Below, one piece after another: positions 32,497 through 39,077 of a DNA stretch of 39,077 bases (position 1 is its first letter; each line of letters starts with the position of its first letter). A program made the translations under genes and the position numbers. The DNA lies in assembly GCA_024636295.1 (NCBI GenBank), contig JAGXHI010000032.1, positions 1 to 39,077 on the forward strand. Direction: 5' to 3'. Under the pieces are notes generated by a model. The model was not told where the DNA came from. It searched no databases and was given only the letters and a program-made list of their open reading frames with translations. Source of the stretch: Desulfuromonadales bacterium (lineage in GTDB: Bacteria > Desulfobacterota > Desulfuromonadia > Desulfuromonadales > JAGXHI01).

Positions 32497-33342
32497 TCAT
32501 CCCACGACCACCTCATGACGAAGGATGCCGATCGGTTTCACTTCCACCTCCACCACGTCCCCCTCTTTCATGAAGACGGGCGGTTTACGCGCCACACCCA
32601 CCCCTCCAGGCGTGCCCGTAACGATCACATCCCCCGGAACAAGATCCGTGAATGTGGAGCAGTACTCTATGAGTTGGGCGAAACTGTGAATCATCTGGTC
32701 CGCCATGGCATGCTGCATGACTTCTCCATTCAGCCGGGTTGTGATTTCCATCCGGTCGGGATCGCCGATTTCCTCGGGCGTCATCATCCAGGGTCCGAAA
32801 CCGCCGGTCCCGGAAAAATTCTTTCCTGGAGTGAACTGAGTGGTATGAAACTGCCAGTCCCTCACGCTGCCGTCGTTGTAACAGCTGTAACCGGCCACGT
32901 ATTCGAGAGCCTCGGCCGCCTTGATGCGGCGCCCCGCTCGCCCGATGATCAGTGCGATCTCCCCCTCGAAATCAAAGCGGGTCGATTCGACAGGCCGGAT
33001 CATCGGTTGCCCGTGCCCCATCTGGGAAGCGGCAAAACGGGTGAATATCGTTGGATGGGGTGTCGCCTCCCGGCCAGATTCCTCCTGATGGGTCTTATAG
33101 TTGAGCCCCGCGCATAAAATCTTCTCCGGATGAGTAATCACGGGAAGATATGCGACTTCGTTCAGACGCAAGTCGGGCGCCTCTCCGATCAGCCGGCGAC
33201 CGACCTCTCCCAACTTGCCGGCGATCAATACATCCTTCAGCGATTGATAGTCCGTATGGCGCTTCGACGCATCCACGATTTGGTCGCCGACCACCAGCCC
33301 GAAAGATTCCTTCCCTTTCGCCTCAAAAGATATCCAACGCAT
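32497..33342 (-). CDS. Fumarylacetoacetate hydrolase (FAH) family protein
   Basis: 281 aa. KILCAGLNYKTHQEE (74-88) opens the FAH domain. The metal ligands are Glu126 and Glu128 (FDFEGEIALI) and Asp157 (NDGSVRDWQ); the closing block VTGTPGGVG is intact. AAAGGA lies before the ATG. Family members hydrolyse or hydrate 2-oxo acids in aromatic or sugar-acid breakdown (acylpyruvate hydrolases, 2-oxohept-3-ene-dioate hydratases, oxaloacetate decarboxylases). The length and N-terminal domain fit the acylpyruvase/ureidoglycolate-lyase-like group. It is the first gene of the - strand cluster, so the promoter should lie in the gap upstream of 33342. Confidence 0.92.
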   Translation of the reverse strand: MRWISFEAKGKESFGLVVGDQIVDASKRHTDYQSLKDVLIAGKLGEVGRRLIGEAPDLRLNEVAYLPVITHPEKILCAGLNYKTHQEESGREATPHPTIFTRFAASQMGHGQPMIRPVESTRFDFEGEIALIIGRAGRRIKAAEALEYVAGYSCYNDGSVRDWQFHTTQFTPGKNFSGTGGFGPWMMTPEEIGDPDRMEITTRLNGEVMQHAMADQMIHSFAQLIEYCSTFTDLVPGDVIVTGTPGGVGVARKPPVFMKEGDVVEVEVKPIGILRHEVVVG

Positions 33343-33825
33343 TTTTCATCCTTTCGATTAAATAGGTTTTGCAAAGCAGGGGAGCACTACCCGAGATTAA
33401 ATCTAACAGAAAATTCCTGGACGAAACAAATTGAATTAACTGATTATTCACATGGGTCAAGTTGATACCCTCAATATCAAAATTCTTTTGGCAAAGAAAA
33501 AAGGGGGAAATATCTGTTTTTCTTCGTGCTTGGCGCCTCGAGTGAACAAAGAGAACAGGTGGCTGAAAGCGCTTCTGACTAAAAAAGAATTCTTACTCTG
33601 ACTTCCTTTTTACTGGAGCCAAGGAGATTGGGCCAGGTTCAATTACAAAAGCTGATCTCCATAGAAAGACGGCTGGTCCTTGGAATGGCTGCCATTTCCC
33701 TTTTGACCTTTTTCCCGATCTGTGATTTCATTTTCCGACATGGTCATCCTTGTTGTTTCTCTCCACGCCGCCCCCGATTCGGAAAGCGGGCGGCAATTCC
33801 TTTCCGAGGCGGAACCGGGCAATTT
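33343..33825. other. Divergent intergenic region, FAH cluster / antiporter
   Basis: About 480 bp lies between the FAH start (-) and the preferred antiporter start (+). Roughly 33343-33600 is AT-rich and should hold the promoter of the catabolic cluster. I found no convincing sigma-70 or sigma-54 boxes, and no divergently encoded regulator gene. The part from 33628 on is an open frame joined to the antiporter gene (a TTG start with AAGGAG only 1 nt away) and may or may not be translated. Confidence 0.35.
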
Positions 33826-35568
33826 ATGAATTTTTCCCCTATTCTCATCGCCCTGGCTGTCATATTTTTCGGCGCCCTGGCCGGCGGTCGGCTGGCTTCC
33901 CTCTGCCATATACCAAGAGTGACCGGTTATCTCCTGGTCGGTCTTCTGGCCGGTCCCTCCATGGCCCATCTGACCGGAATCCCTGAACTGATAACCTCCG
34001 AAGCCCTTTCGGATCTTAGGCTTCTCTCCGACATCGCCCTTGCGCTCATTCTCCTGAATATCGGCGGGCAATTTCAGGCGGAAAATCTACGGCGCTGGAA
34101 AAGCCGGCTGTTCCTTTTCTCACTGGGGGAGGTGGGAGCCACCTTCCTGATGGTAGGAATAGCCACGTTTCTGATCAATCTCTTTTTCCTTCAGACAACT
34201 GTGGTGGGTTTATCGCTTACTGCAACTTCCCTTGCTTTTGGCATTTTTCTAGGGATGATTGCCGTGGCCACCGCACCAGCCGCCACCCTGATGGTCATCA
34301 GGGAATGTGAGGCCGAAGGCCCCGTCACGGGCATGGTCCTGACTCTCGTCGGATTGAACAACCTGCTTTCCATTCTTGGCTTTTCCCTTGCGGCCCATTG
34401 GCTGATCCGGCCCGGCGAAGGGATGCTCACTCTGCTGTTTCATATGGGAGGCCCGCTTCTCCTCGGAGGCCTTGCCGGCTTTCTTCTTTCCATCTGGGCT
34501 CAGCGTCTTGAACTCTCCAGCGAGTACAAAATCCTGCTCTTCGGAGGCGTGGCCGCAATCACCGGCCTCTGCAGGTTAATGGATCTCGATCCGATGATGG
34601 CCAACCTGGCCGCCGGAATTGTCCTGGCGAACAGCTCCCCCCGCTGGCACCTCTTGATCGATTCCCTGCGGCAGATCGACTATCCCCTCTACGTGGCCTT
34701 TTTCGTCCTGGCGGGCGCCAGTCTTCATATTGAAACGCTTGGGCACATCGGAATTCTTGGTGTCACCTACGTCATCGCCCGGGCCATTGGAAAGCTCCTG
34801 GGCGCCTGGGCCGGGGCTCGGATGGGACGCTTCGGAAAACCAATGCAATCTTACGTGGGACTCACTCTGATGGCACAGGCCGGTGTGGCTATCGGACTTG
34901 CCGCCACCCTGGCGCAGGGCTGGCCGGAGGGAGGCCATCTATTGCAGACGATTATCCTGGGGGCGGTAATCATTTTCGAACTGGTGGGTCCTCTGGCTGT
35001 CCGACACGGCCTCGTCCGATCCGGTGAGGTGCCGATCCTCACCTTGCTGCAGAAGAGGACCCCCCAGGGGGCTCTTGAGGGTCTACATGATGTCGTCGAA
35101 CACTTTCGTACATCTCTGGGCCTTCCCGAATGGCACCAGGTCCGAGACCCGGGCGATATTCTGGTGAAGCACATTATGCGCCGCAATGTGGAAACCCTTA
35201 TTAACAGCACCCGCTACAACGAACTTCTTCGCCTCATTGCACACAGTCGTTACGATCGATTTCCTGTTGTGGACGAAGCCGACAACTTTGTGGGCATGAT
35301 AGATTATACGGAAATCCGCAATCTCCTCTTCGAGCCCTCCCTGTCCCGCCTGATAGTGGCCAGCGACCTGGTCACTTCGCCCCAGCATTCCGTTTCCCCC
35401 GACCAGCCCCTCCGAGAGGTTCTCAAGGTTCTCGAGCTGAATCGGAACATCAGCTACTTTCCCGTCGTGGACCCGGCGCAATCCGATCGCCTGATCGGGA
35501 TTCTCAGTCAGAACGATGTCCTTGCCGCCTTCCGCCGCGTGGGAACGGGCAATAAAAAAAGCGGCTGA
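33826..35568 (+). CDS. CPA2-family cation:proton antiporter with C-terminal CBS pair
   Basis: 580 aa from the ATG at 33826, which begins the usual first helix (MNFSPILIALAVIFFGALAGG). The frame continues upstream to 33628, adding 66 residues. About 12 membrane spans are visible, with GYLLVGLLAGPSMAHLTGI, AVATAPAATLMVIRE (discontinuous-helix region) and LTLMAQAGVAIGLAATLA typical of CPA2. After about residue 430 a cytoplasmic part holds two CBS motifs (ILVKHIMRRNV...FPVVDEADNFVGMIDYTEI and LVTSPQHSVSPDQPLREVL...FPVVDPAQSDRLIGILSQND). It should exchange Na+ or K+ for H+, gated by a nucleotide bound to the CBS pair. Ion not determinable. It ends at a shared terminator. Confidence 0.88.
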   Translation: MNFSPILIALAVIFFGALAGGRLASLCHIPRVTGYLLVGLLAGPSMAHLTGIPELITSEALSDLRLLSDIALALILLNIGGQFQAENLRRWKSRLFLFSLGEVGATFLMVGIATFLINLFFLQTTVVGLSLTATSLAFGIFLGMIAVATAPAATLMVIRECEAEGPVTGMVLTLVGLNNLLSILGFSLAAHWLIRPGEGMLTLLFHMGGPLLLGGLAGFLLSIWAQRLELSSEYKILLFGGVAAITGLCRLMDLDPMMANLAAGIVLANSSPRWHLLIDSLRQIDYPLYVAFFVLAGASLHIETLGHIGILGVTYVIARAIGKLLGAWAGARMGRFGKPMQSYVGLTLMAQAGVAIGLAATLAQGWPEGGHLLQTIILGAVIIFELVGPLAVRHGLVRSGEVPILTLLQKRTPQGALEGLHDVVEHFRTSLGLPEWHQVRDPGDILVKHIMRRNVETLINSTRYNELLRLIAHSRYDRFPVVDEADNFVGMIDYTEIRNLLFEPSLSRLIVASDLVTSPQHSVSPDQPLREVLKVLELNRNISYFPVVDPAQSDRLIGILSQNDVLAAFRRVGTGNKKSG

Positions 35569-35585
35569 TGAACGCCGCTTTTTTT
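35554..35585. terminator. Bidirectional terminator between antiporter and cpoB
   Basis: AAAAAAAGCGGC (35554-35565) pairs with GCCGCTTTTTTT (35574-35585) around an 8-nt loop. The antiporter stop codon TGA lies in the loop, so the stem overlaps the gene's last codons. Both strands give a GC stem plus a T-run, serving the convergent cpoB gene as well. Confidence 0.92.
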
Positions 35586-35602
35586 AGTCTATTTTCAATT
35601 TC

Positions 35603-36418
35603 CTAGGAGGTTGTGCCGTTCCATTGGGACAGTTTTTCTTTCGCTCTTTTCGCTTCGTCCGAAAGCGGGAAACCCTCGATGACTCTCTGCAGGATTACTC
35701 GAGCGTTTTTCTCGTCCCCAAGGGTATGGAAAGTCAGGCCCTGCTTAAGAAGAGCCGAAGCCGCCTTTGGGTGATCGCCGTACTTCTGAATCACATCCTG
35801 GAACTGCAGAATCGCATTCTCGTATTTCTTTTCTCCGTAATAGGCCTCCCCGATCCAGTACATGGCATTGACAGTCAGATCGCTCTGGGGATTTCGGGTT
35901 AAGAATTCCTCGAGCAACTCCCGTCCCCGGGCATATTCCCCCTGGTTCCGGATCAGATTCAGACCCTGTTCATAGAGGGATCCTTGAGCGCGGGGCGCCG
36001 CTGACGGAGGCGGTGCGGAGGCAAGTTGGCGAGTGGCTTCTTCCACCGCCGCAAGCCGATCTTCCAGAGCGGAAATCTTGATCCCGAGATCGTCCTTCAT
36101 CAGGGAGATTTCCTCGCGAAGGGCGCTTCTTTCGCGTGCACTGTCCTCGAGACGTCCCTGTGTGGTCTGCTGGTCCACCCTTACGGTGTCCAGTTCAGCC
36201 TGCATCTCGGCCTGGTTTCTTGCCAGGACGTCGAGACGCTCGCGGGTTTCCCCGGATCGACTCTGCGTCTGTGTGACGACTCGCCTCTCCGTTTCCGCAA
36301 GACGCCGCTTCATCTCATCGACATCCTGCTCCAGGCGAAGCTCCCTTTGGGTGGGAACGCACCCGGAGACCGTCGCCAGCAGGAGAACGATCAGAATTCC
36401 CGTCCTGAATCCGTTCAT
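35603..36418 (-). CDS. cpoB: Tol-Pal system protein CpoB/YbgF (with lipobox)
   Basis: 271 aa. AGAGGA precedes the ATG. The signal has a lipobox (TVSGC, Cys20), so this homologue is probably a lipoprotein, unlike soluble E. coli CpoB. Residues about 25-125 form a coiled coil (trimerisation region), followed by a Pro/Ala linker. Three TPR-like repeats then run from about 147 to the end (SLYEQGLNLIRNQGEYARG, ..AMYWIGEAYYGEKKYENAI, ..ALLKQGLTFHTLGDEKNA). CpoB links Tol-Pal constriction with peptidoglycan synthesis at the septum. It lies 82 bp after pal and is the last gene of the operon, before the terminator. Confidence 0.93.
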   Translation of the reverse strand: MNGFRTGILIVLLLATVSGCVPTQRELRLEQDVDEMKRRLAETERRVVTQTQSRSGETRERLDVLARNQAEMQAELDTVRVDQQTTQGRLEDSARERSALREEISLMKDDLGIKISALEDRLAAVEEATRQLASAPPPSAAPRAQGSLYEQGLNLIRNQGEYARGRELLEEFLTRNPQSDLTVNAMYWIGEAYYGEKKYENAILQFQDVIQKYGDHPKAASALLKQGLTFHTLGDEKNARVILQRVIEGFPLSDEAKRAKEKLSQWNGTTS

Positions 36419-36500
36419 AGCAATCCTCTCTGAATGTTGGCAGGGCGCCCTGGCAAATCAATCAAGCCCGCCCCAAGATGTTCAGGCTCGACAGGGCCGA

Positions 36501-37073
36501 TTAGCGGATTTCCTTGAATTCGGCCCGCCGGTTCTTTGCCATAGCCTCCTCGGTCCTGCCTGACACCAGAGGCAATTCCTCACCATAGGAGATGATCGTC
36601 AATCGTTGAGGCTGGATGCCGAGAGAGACCAGATAATTTTTGGCGGCCAGAGCCCGTCGCTCGCCGAGTGCCAGGTTATACTCATCCGACCCTCTTTCGT
36701 CGGCGTGTCCTTCGATTTTCACGTTGATGGAAGGATTGTTCTGCAGGTATTCCGCATTGTCCTCGAGAATCTCCCGTGCTTCCTGTGACAAAGTGTACTG
36801 GTCAAAATCGAAATAGATTCGCTCCAGGTTCGGCACTTCTTCGGCACTTCTTCGGGCTTCGGCTGTACCTTCTTCTCTAGCAGACCGCGATTCCGTGACC
36901 GCCCGCTCCTCGATTCCTCTGATTTCGCGTGAGGGCATTTCGGTGGTGGTGGTCGCTTCTTCTCTCATTCCGGCCGTCTCCTCCTGGGTGACGGCGGGTT
37001 TTTTTGCGCAGCCGGAAAAAATCAGGGCCGCAAGAGTTAAGGTAACTACGATCTTCAGCCATGTCATTTTCAT
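36501..37073 (-). CDS. pal: Peptidoglycan-associated lipoprotein Pal
   Basis: 190 aa. AAGGAG lies 9 nt before the ATG. Lipoprotein signal with lipobox (FSGC, Cys22). A Thr/Glu-rich linker (about 25-80) precedes the OmpA-like domain: IYFDFDQYTLS (86-96), then KIEGHADERGSDEYNLALGERRA with the Asp and Arg that bind meso-diaminopimelate, and the closing KNRRAEF. Pal anchors the outer membrane to peptidoglycan and is pulled by TolB/TolA during division. The linker is longer than in E. coli Pal. A short direct duplication (ggcacttcttc) lies in the linker near 36833-36850. Confidence 0.96.
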   Translation of the reverse strand: MKMTWLKIVVTLTLAALIFSGCAKKPAVTQEETAGMREEATTTTEMPSREIRGIEERAVTESRSAREEGTAEARRSAEEVPNLERIYFDFDQYTLSQEAREILEDNAEYLQNNPSINVKIEGHADERGSDEYNLALGERRALAAKNYLVSLGIQPQRLTIISYGEELPLVSGRTEEAMAKNRRAEFKEIR

Positions 37074-37148
37074 CAGATAACACTCCTTTTCCTGCTGATG
37101 GGAAATAATACCAAATTGAACACAAAATTCAGTCCAAAAAAGACTTAG

Positions 37149-37168
37149 TTTGACTTTTTCAAGTCAAA
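37149..37168. promoter_or_regulatory. Perfect palindrome upstream of pal
   Basis: TTTGACTT (37149-37156), a 4-bp spacer and AAGTCAAA (37161-37168) form a perfect 8-bp inverted repeat in the AT-rich tolB-pal gap, about 75 bp before the pal start. It has no GC stem and thus makes a poor terminator. It may be an operator, or carry a TTGACT -35 box on either strand. Confidence 0.35.
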
Positions 37169-37241
37169 TTCTCTTTTTCTTCAAATTTTTCACCCCAGAA
37201 CATTGGAATTATTGCAAAAATAAAACTATAACACAACATCT

Positions 37242-38531
37242 TTACCAGCGCGCCGACCAGGCCGGATGTTTGGCGATTTCTCCCTTCGGTGAGATTCGAC
37301 GCGCGCCGGTGCCGTCGGCCCGCATGATGAAAATCGCTTTTCCGTCCTCCCGATCCGAAGAATAGACGAGGAATCTTCCGTCGGGGCTCCAGCGGGGGTG
37401 CTCGCTGTTCGCCGGTCCGAAGGTCAGGCGACGTTCCTCGGTTCCGTCCGGGCGAATCAGGTAGATGTCCAGGCGATTCCCCTCCATGCGTGCGAAGGCG
37501 ATCCATTCACCATCCGGGCTCCACGAGGGAGTCGCATTGTATCTCCCCTCACTGGTCAGCCGCCGTACTTTGCCGGTGATAACGTCGATGATGAAGAGGT
37601 GCGGGTTTCCCTGGCGATCGGAGACGAAAACGATTTCGTCTCCTCGAGGGCTCCAACTCGGATCCACGTCGATTCCCCAGTTTTCGGTCAACTTCTTGTG
37701 CAGAGAGCCGTCAGTGCCCAGAAGATAGAGATCCGGATTTCCCTCGTGGGACAATGTCGCCACGATTTCCCTTCCATCGGGACGATAGCGGCCCGCGATG
37801 TTCAATCCGTCAAAATGGGCGATGCGAGCTTCCCGGCCTTCATAGATCTCTTTGCGGTAAAGGTCGGGATTTCCCGCCTGATAGGAAGTGAAGATCACCT
37901 CTTTTCCTACAGGGGAAAAGTCCGGATTCAGCACAATGGAGCGGTGATCGGTGAGGCGGACGGGATTGTGTCCGTCCACGTCCATAATGTAAAGCTCCTT
38001 GTTTTTTCCACCCTGGTTGGAAATATAAGCAATCCGCGTATGGAACGGTCCCGCCTTCCCGGTGATGCTCTTGAGAACCTGATCGGCAAAGGAGTGCGCC
38101 ATCTGCCGGATATCGCCTGTCTTTCCCCGGTATCGCCTTCCGGCCAGAAGTCGTCGTCCGAGTACGTCATAAAGCCGTGCTTCGATGACAAGGTCCCGCC
38201 CCCTGACTTCGTATCCTCCCTTGATCAGAATCTCGGCGCCGAGCATCCGCCATTCCCCGAAATCGACGTCGGTGGAAGCGAGCCCGGGTTTCTCGGCATC
38301 CGAAAGAAAAGAGGCGGGATCCGTCAAAGTGAAAAGACCTGAAAGGTCCAGGTCTCCGACCAGCGCATCACGGAGCTCCTGTGAGATTTCGGGAACCTTT
38401 TCGCCCATGGGGAGAAAGTCGACAACGGCCAGCGGTATGGTCCGCTGCCCGGGAGCTCGAATTTCGATCTGGGCAAAAACCGGGGACGTCCATAGCGCCA
38501 GCAACAAAACAAACGTAAGGCTTAATCTCAT
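37242..38531 (-). CDS. tolB: Tol-Pal system translocation protein TolB
   Basis: 429 aa. A signal peptide (ending PVFAQ) is followed by the N-terminal TolB domain (VVDFLPMG...LVGDLDLSGLFTLTD) and a six-bladed beta-propeller with repeated blocks of the type P-x-WSPDG-x-x-IAF and G...RRLT (WSPRGDEIVFVSDRQ, WSPDGEWIAFAR, WSPDGRFLVYSSDR). Periplasmic TolB connects TolA/TolQR in the inner membrane to Pal. The start codon overlaps the tolA stop by ATGA. It is separated from pal by a 168-bp AT-rich gap, so pal may have an additional promoter. Confidence 0.97.
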   Translation of the reverse strand: MRLSLTFVLLLALWTSPVFAQIEIRAPGQRTIPLAVVDFLPMGEKVPEISQELRDALVGDLDLSGLFTLTDPASFLSDAEKPGLASTDVDFGEWRMLGAEILIKGGYEVRGRDLVIEARLYDVLGRRLLAGRRYRGKTGDIRQMAHSFADQVLKSITGKAGPFHTRIAYISNQGGKNKELYIMDVDGHNPVRLTDHRSIVLNPDFSPVGKEVIFTSYQAGNPDLYRKEIYEGREARIAHFDGLNIAGRYRPDGREIVATLSHEGNPDLYLLGTDGSLHKKLTENWGIDVDPSWSPRGDEIVFVSDRQGNPHLFIIDVITGKVRRLTSEGRYNATPSWSPDGEWIAFARMEGNRLDIYLIRPDGTEERRLTFGPANSEHPRWSPDGRFLVYSSDREDGKAIFIMRADGTGARRISPKGEIAKHPAWSARW

Positions 38532-39077
38532 TTTTTCCCCTGCAAGTCTTTCAGGTTGAAAATAATCTCGATTTCCAGTCGCTTGCCCGGGGGATTGGGA
38601 AGGCCGTCCTCCCGAAACCCCTTGAGTATGGCATTTTTTACCGATTCATCGAACAGTTCGTTTCCTGATTTTTCACGGAATCTATAATCTTTAAGACGGC
38701 CTCCAGCGTCGAAAACAAGGAGGACCAGTGCTTCCAGGTCCAGCCGTTCCCCCGAATAAGGGGAATAGGTCCATTGCTTCTTCAAATAAGCTTCCAACCA
38801 GGCTTCGTAGGAGATGCCCGCCTCCGTTCCCCGACCGGTGGGCATTCCGACCGGCGCCTCCCCGGAAGAGCGGCGGGAGTCGGAAGAAGACAGCGCCGCC
38901 AGCTTTTTCTTCAGATCTGCGATTTCTTTTTGTTTTCGAATATCTTCTATAGCATCCAGGGTCGATTTGTAGGAGTCGGTTTTCGGTTCGGTCCGGGTCT
39001 CAGTCTTTGGCTTGGGTTTCGGTTCGGGCTTCGGTTCGGGCTTCGGTTCGGGCTTCGGTTCGGGCTTCGGTTCGGGC
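38528..39077 (-). CDS. tolA: TolA-type protein, C-terminal part (5' end beyond the window)
   Basis: About 183 residues are visible, running out of the window at 39077. From the N-terminal side: a PEPK-repeat stalk (five units), KPKPKTETRTEPKT, a charged helix (AIEDIRKQKEIADLKKKLAAL), then a C-terminal TonB/TolA-like domain (SYEAWLEAYLKKQWTYSPYS ... ALVLLVFDAGGRLKDYRF ... AILKGFREDGLPNPPGKRLEIEIIF). The position directly before tolB with a 4-bp overlap makes TolA by far the likeliest name. It transmits proton-motive force from TolQR to TolB/Pal. The membrane anchor, and presumably tolQ and tolR, lie outside. Confidence 0.88.
   Translation of the reverse strand, partial: PEPKPEPKPEPKPEPKPEPKPKPKTETRTEPKTDSYKSTLDAIEDIRKQKEIADLKKKLAALSSSDSRRSSGEAPVGMPTGRGTEAGISYEAWLEAYLKKQWTYSPYSGERLDLEALVLLVFDAGGRLKDYRFREKSGNELFDESVKNAILKGFREDGLPNPPGKRLEIEIIFNLKDLQGKK
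39018..39077 (-). repeat. 12-bp tandem repeat coding PEPK in TolA
   Basis: Five exact head-to-tail copies of TTCGGTTCGGGC reach the window edge, coding (PEPK)n on the - strand. Perfect identity suggests recent expansion, and the copy number is likely to vary between strains. The repeat continues outside the window by an unknown length. Confidence 0.9.

Noticed and set aside
33343..33627. Sigma-54 promoter for the FAH cluster
   Set aside because: No GG-N10-GC pair with suitable flanks was found on the - strand.
39018..39077. CRISPR-like regular repeat
   Set aside because: The units are contiguous 12-mers without spacers, in frame with TolA.

Overview
The window is chromosomal DNA from a Gram-negative bacterium. 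It carries a Tol-Pal envelope operon, lipoproteins with lipoboxes, an outer-membrane beta-barrel protein, and dense c-di-GMP and two-component signalling. Two sensor proteins have a periplasmic CxxCH haem-type domain. This style fits Desulfuromonadales/Geobacter-like bacteria (Desulfuromonadota), but that placement is inference from gene content; no rRNA or other taxonomic marker is present.

Layout: (1) 1-7.4 kb holds housekeeping and stress genes: a DUF481 outer-membrane protein, an RRM RNA-binding protein next to a DEAD-box helicase, MsrA, a ClsC-like phospholipase D/cardiolipin synthase and an MscS channel. (2) 7.7-16.1 kb is a compact signalling cluster on the + strand: a GGDEF protein with a decayed 5' end, a CxxCH-PAS histidine kinase lacking the end of its ATPase domain, an intact kinase with two tandem periplasmic binding domains, an Rcp1-type single-domain response regulator, a REC-PAS-GGDEF-EAL protein, and a frameshifted fragment of an NlpC/P60 lipoprotein. 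(3) 16.1-24.6 kb is mixed metabolism and transport: a DUF985 cupin, a NupC-type nucleoside transporter, an SSS symporter, a NagZ-like lipoprotein, a YkgJ-type Cys-cluster protein overlapping a DUF815 ATPase, a hotdog thioesterase and an EamA transporter. (4) 24.6-33.3 kb, all on the - strand, is a catabolic/transport cluster: FAH-family hydrolase, LivH, a fused LivM-LivG, LivF, an SCP2-like protein, an alpha/beta hydrolase, a dimeric alpha/beta-barrel protein, an amidohydrolase and a LivJ-type binding protein. It reads as uptake and hydrolysis of one unidentified small molecule and is the best candidate here for an undescribed pathway. (5) 33.8-39.1 kb has a CPA2 antiporter with a CBS pair, converging on the Tol-Pal operon tolA'-tolB-pal-cpoB (ybgF). 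The window ends inside the PEPK-repeat stalk of TolA.

Three copies of a dispersed element of about 175 bp with terminal inverted repeats (MITE-like) lie at 1-149 (cut by the window edge), 17907-18084 (perfect 17-bp ends) and 28798-28971 (diverged, inside the catabolic cluster). Strong hairpin terminators lie at 1331-1368, 24598-24654 and 35554-35585. I saw no tRNA, rRNA, CRISPR array, prophage or transposase gene.
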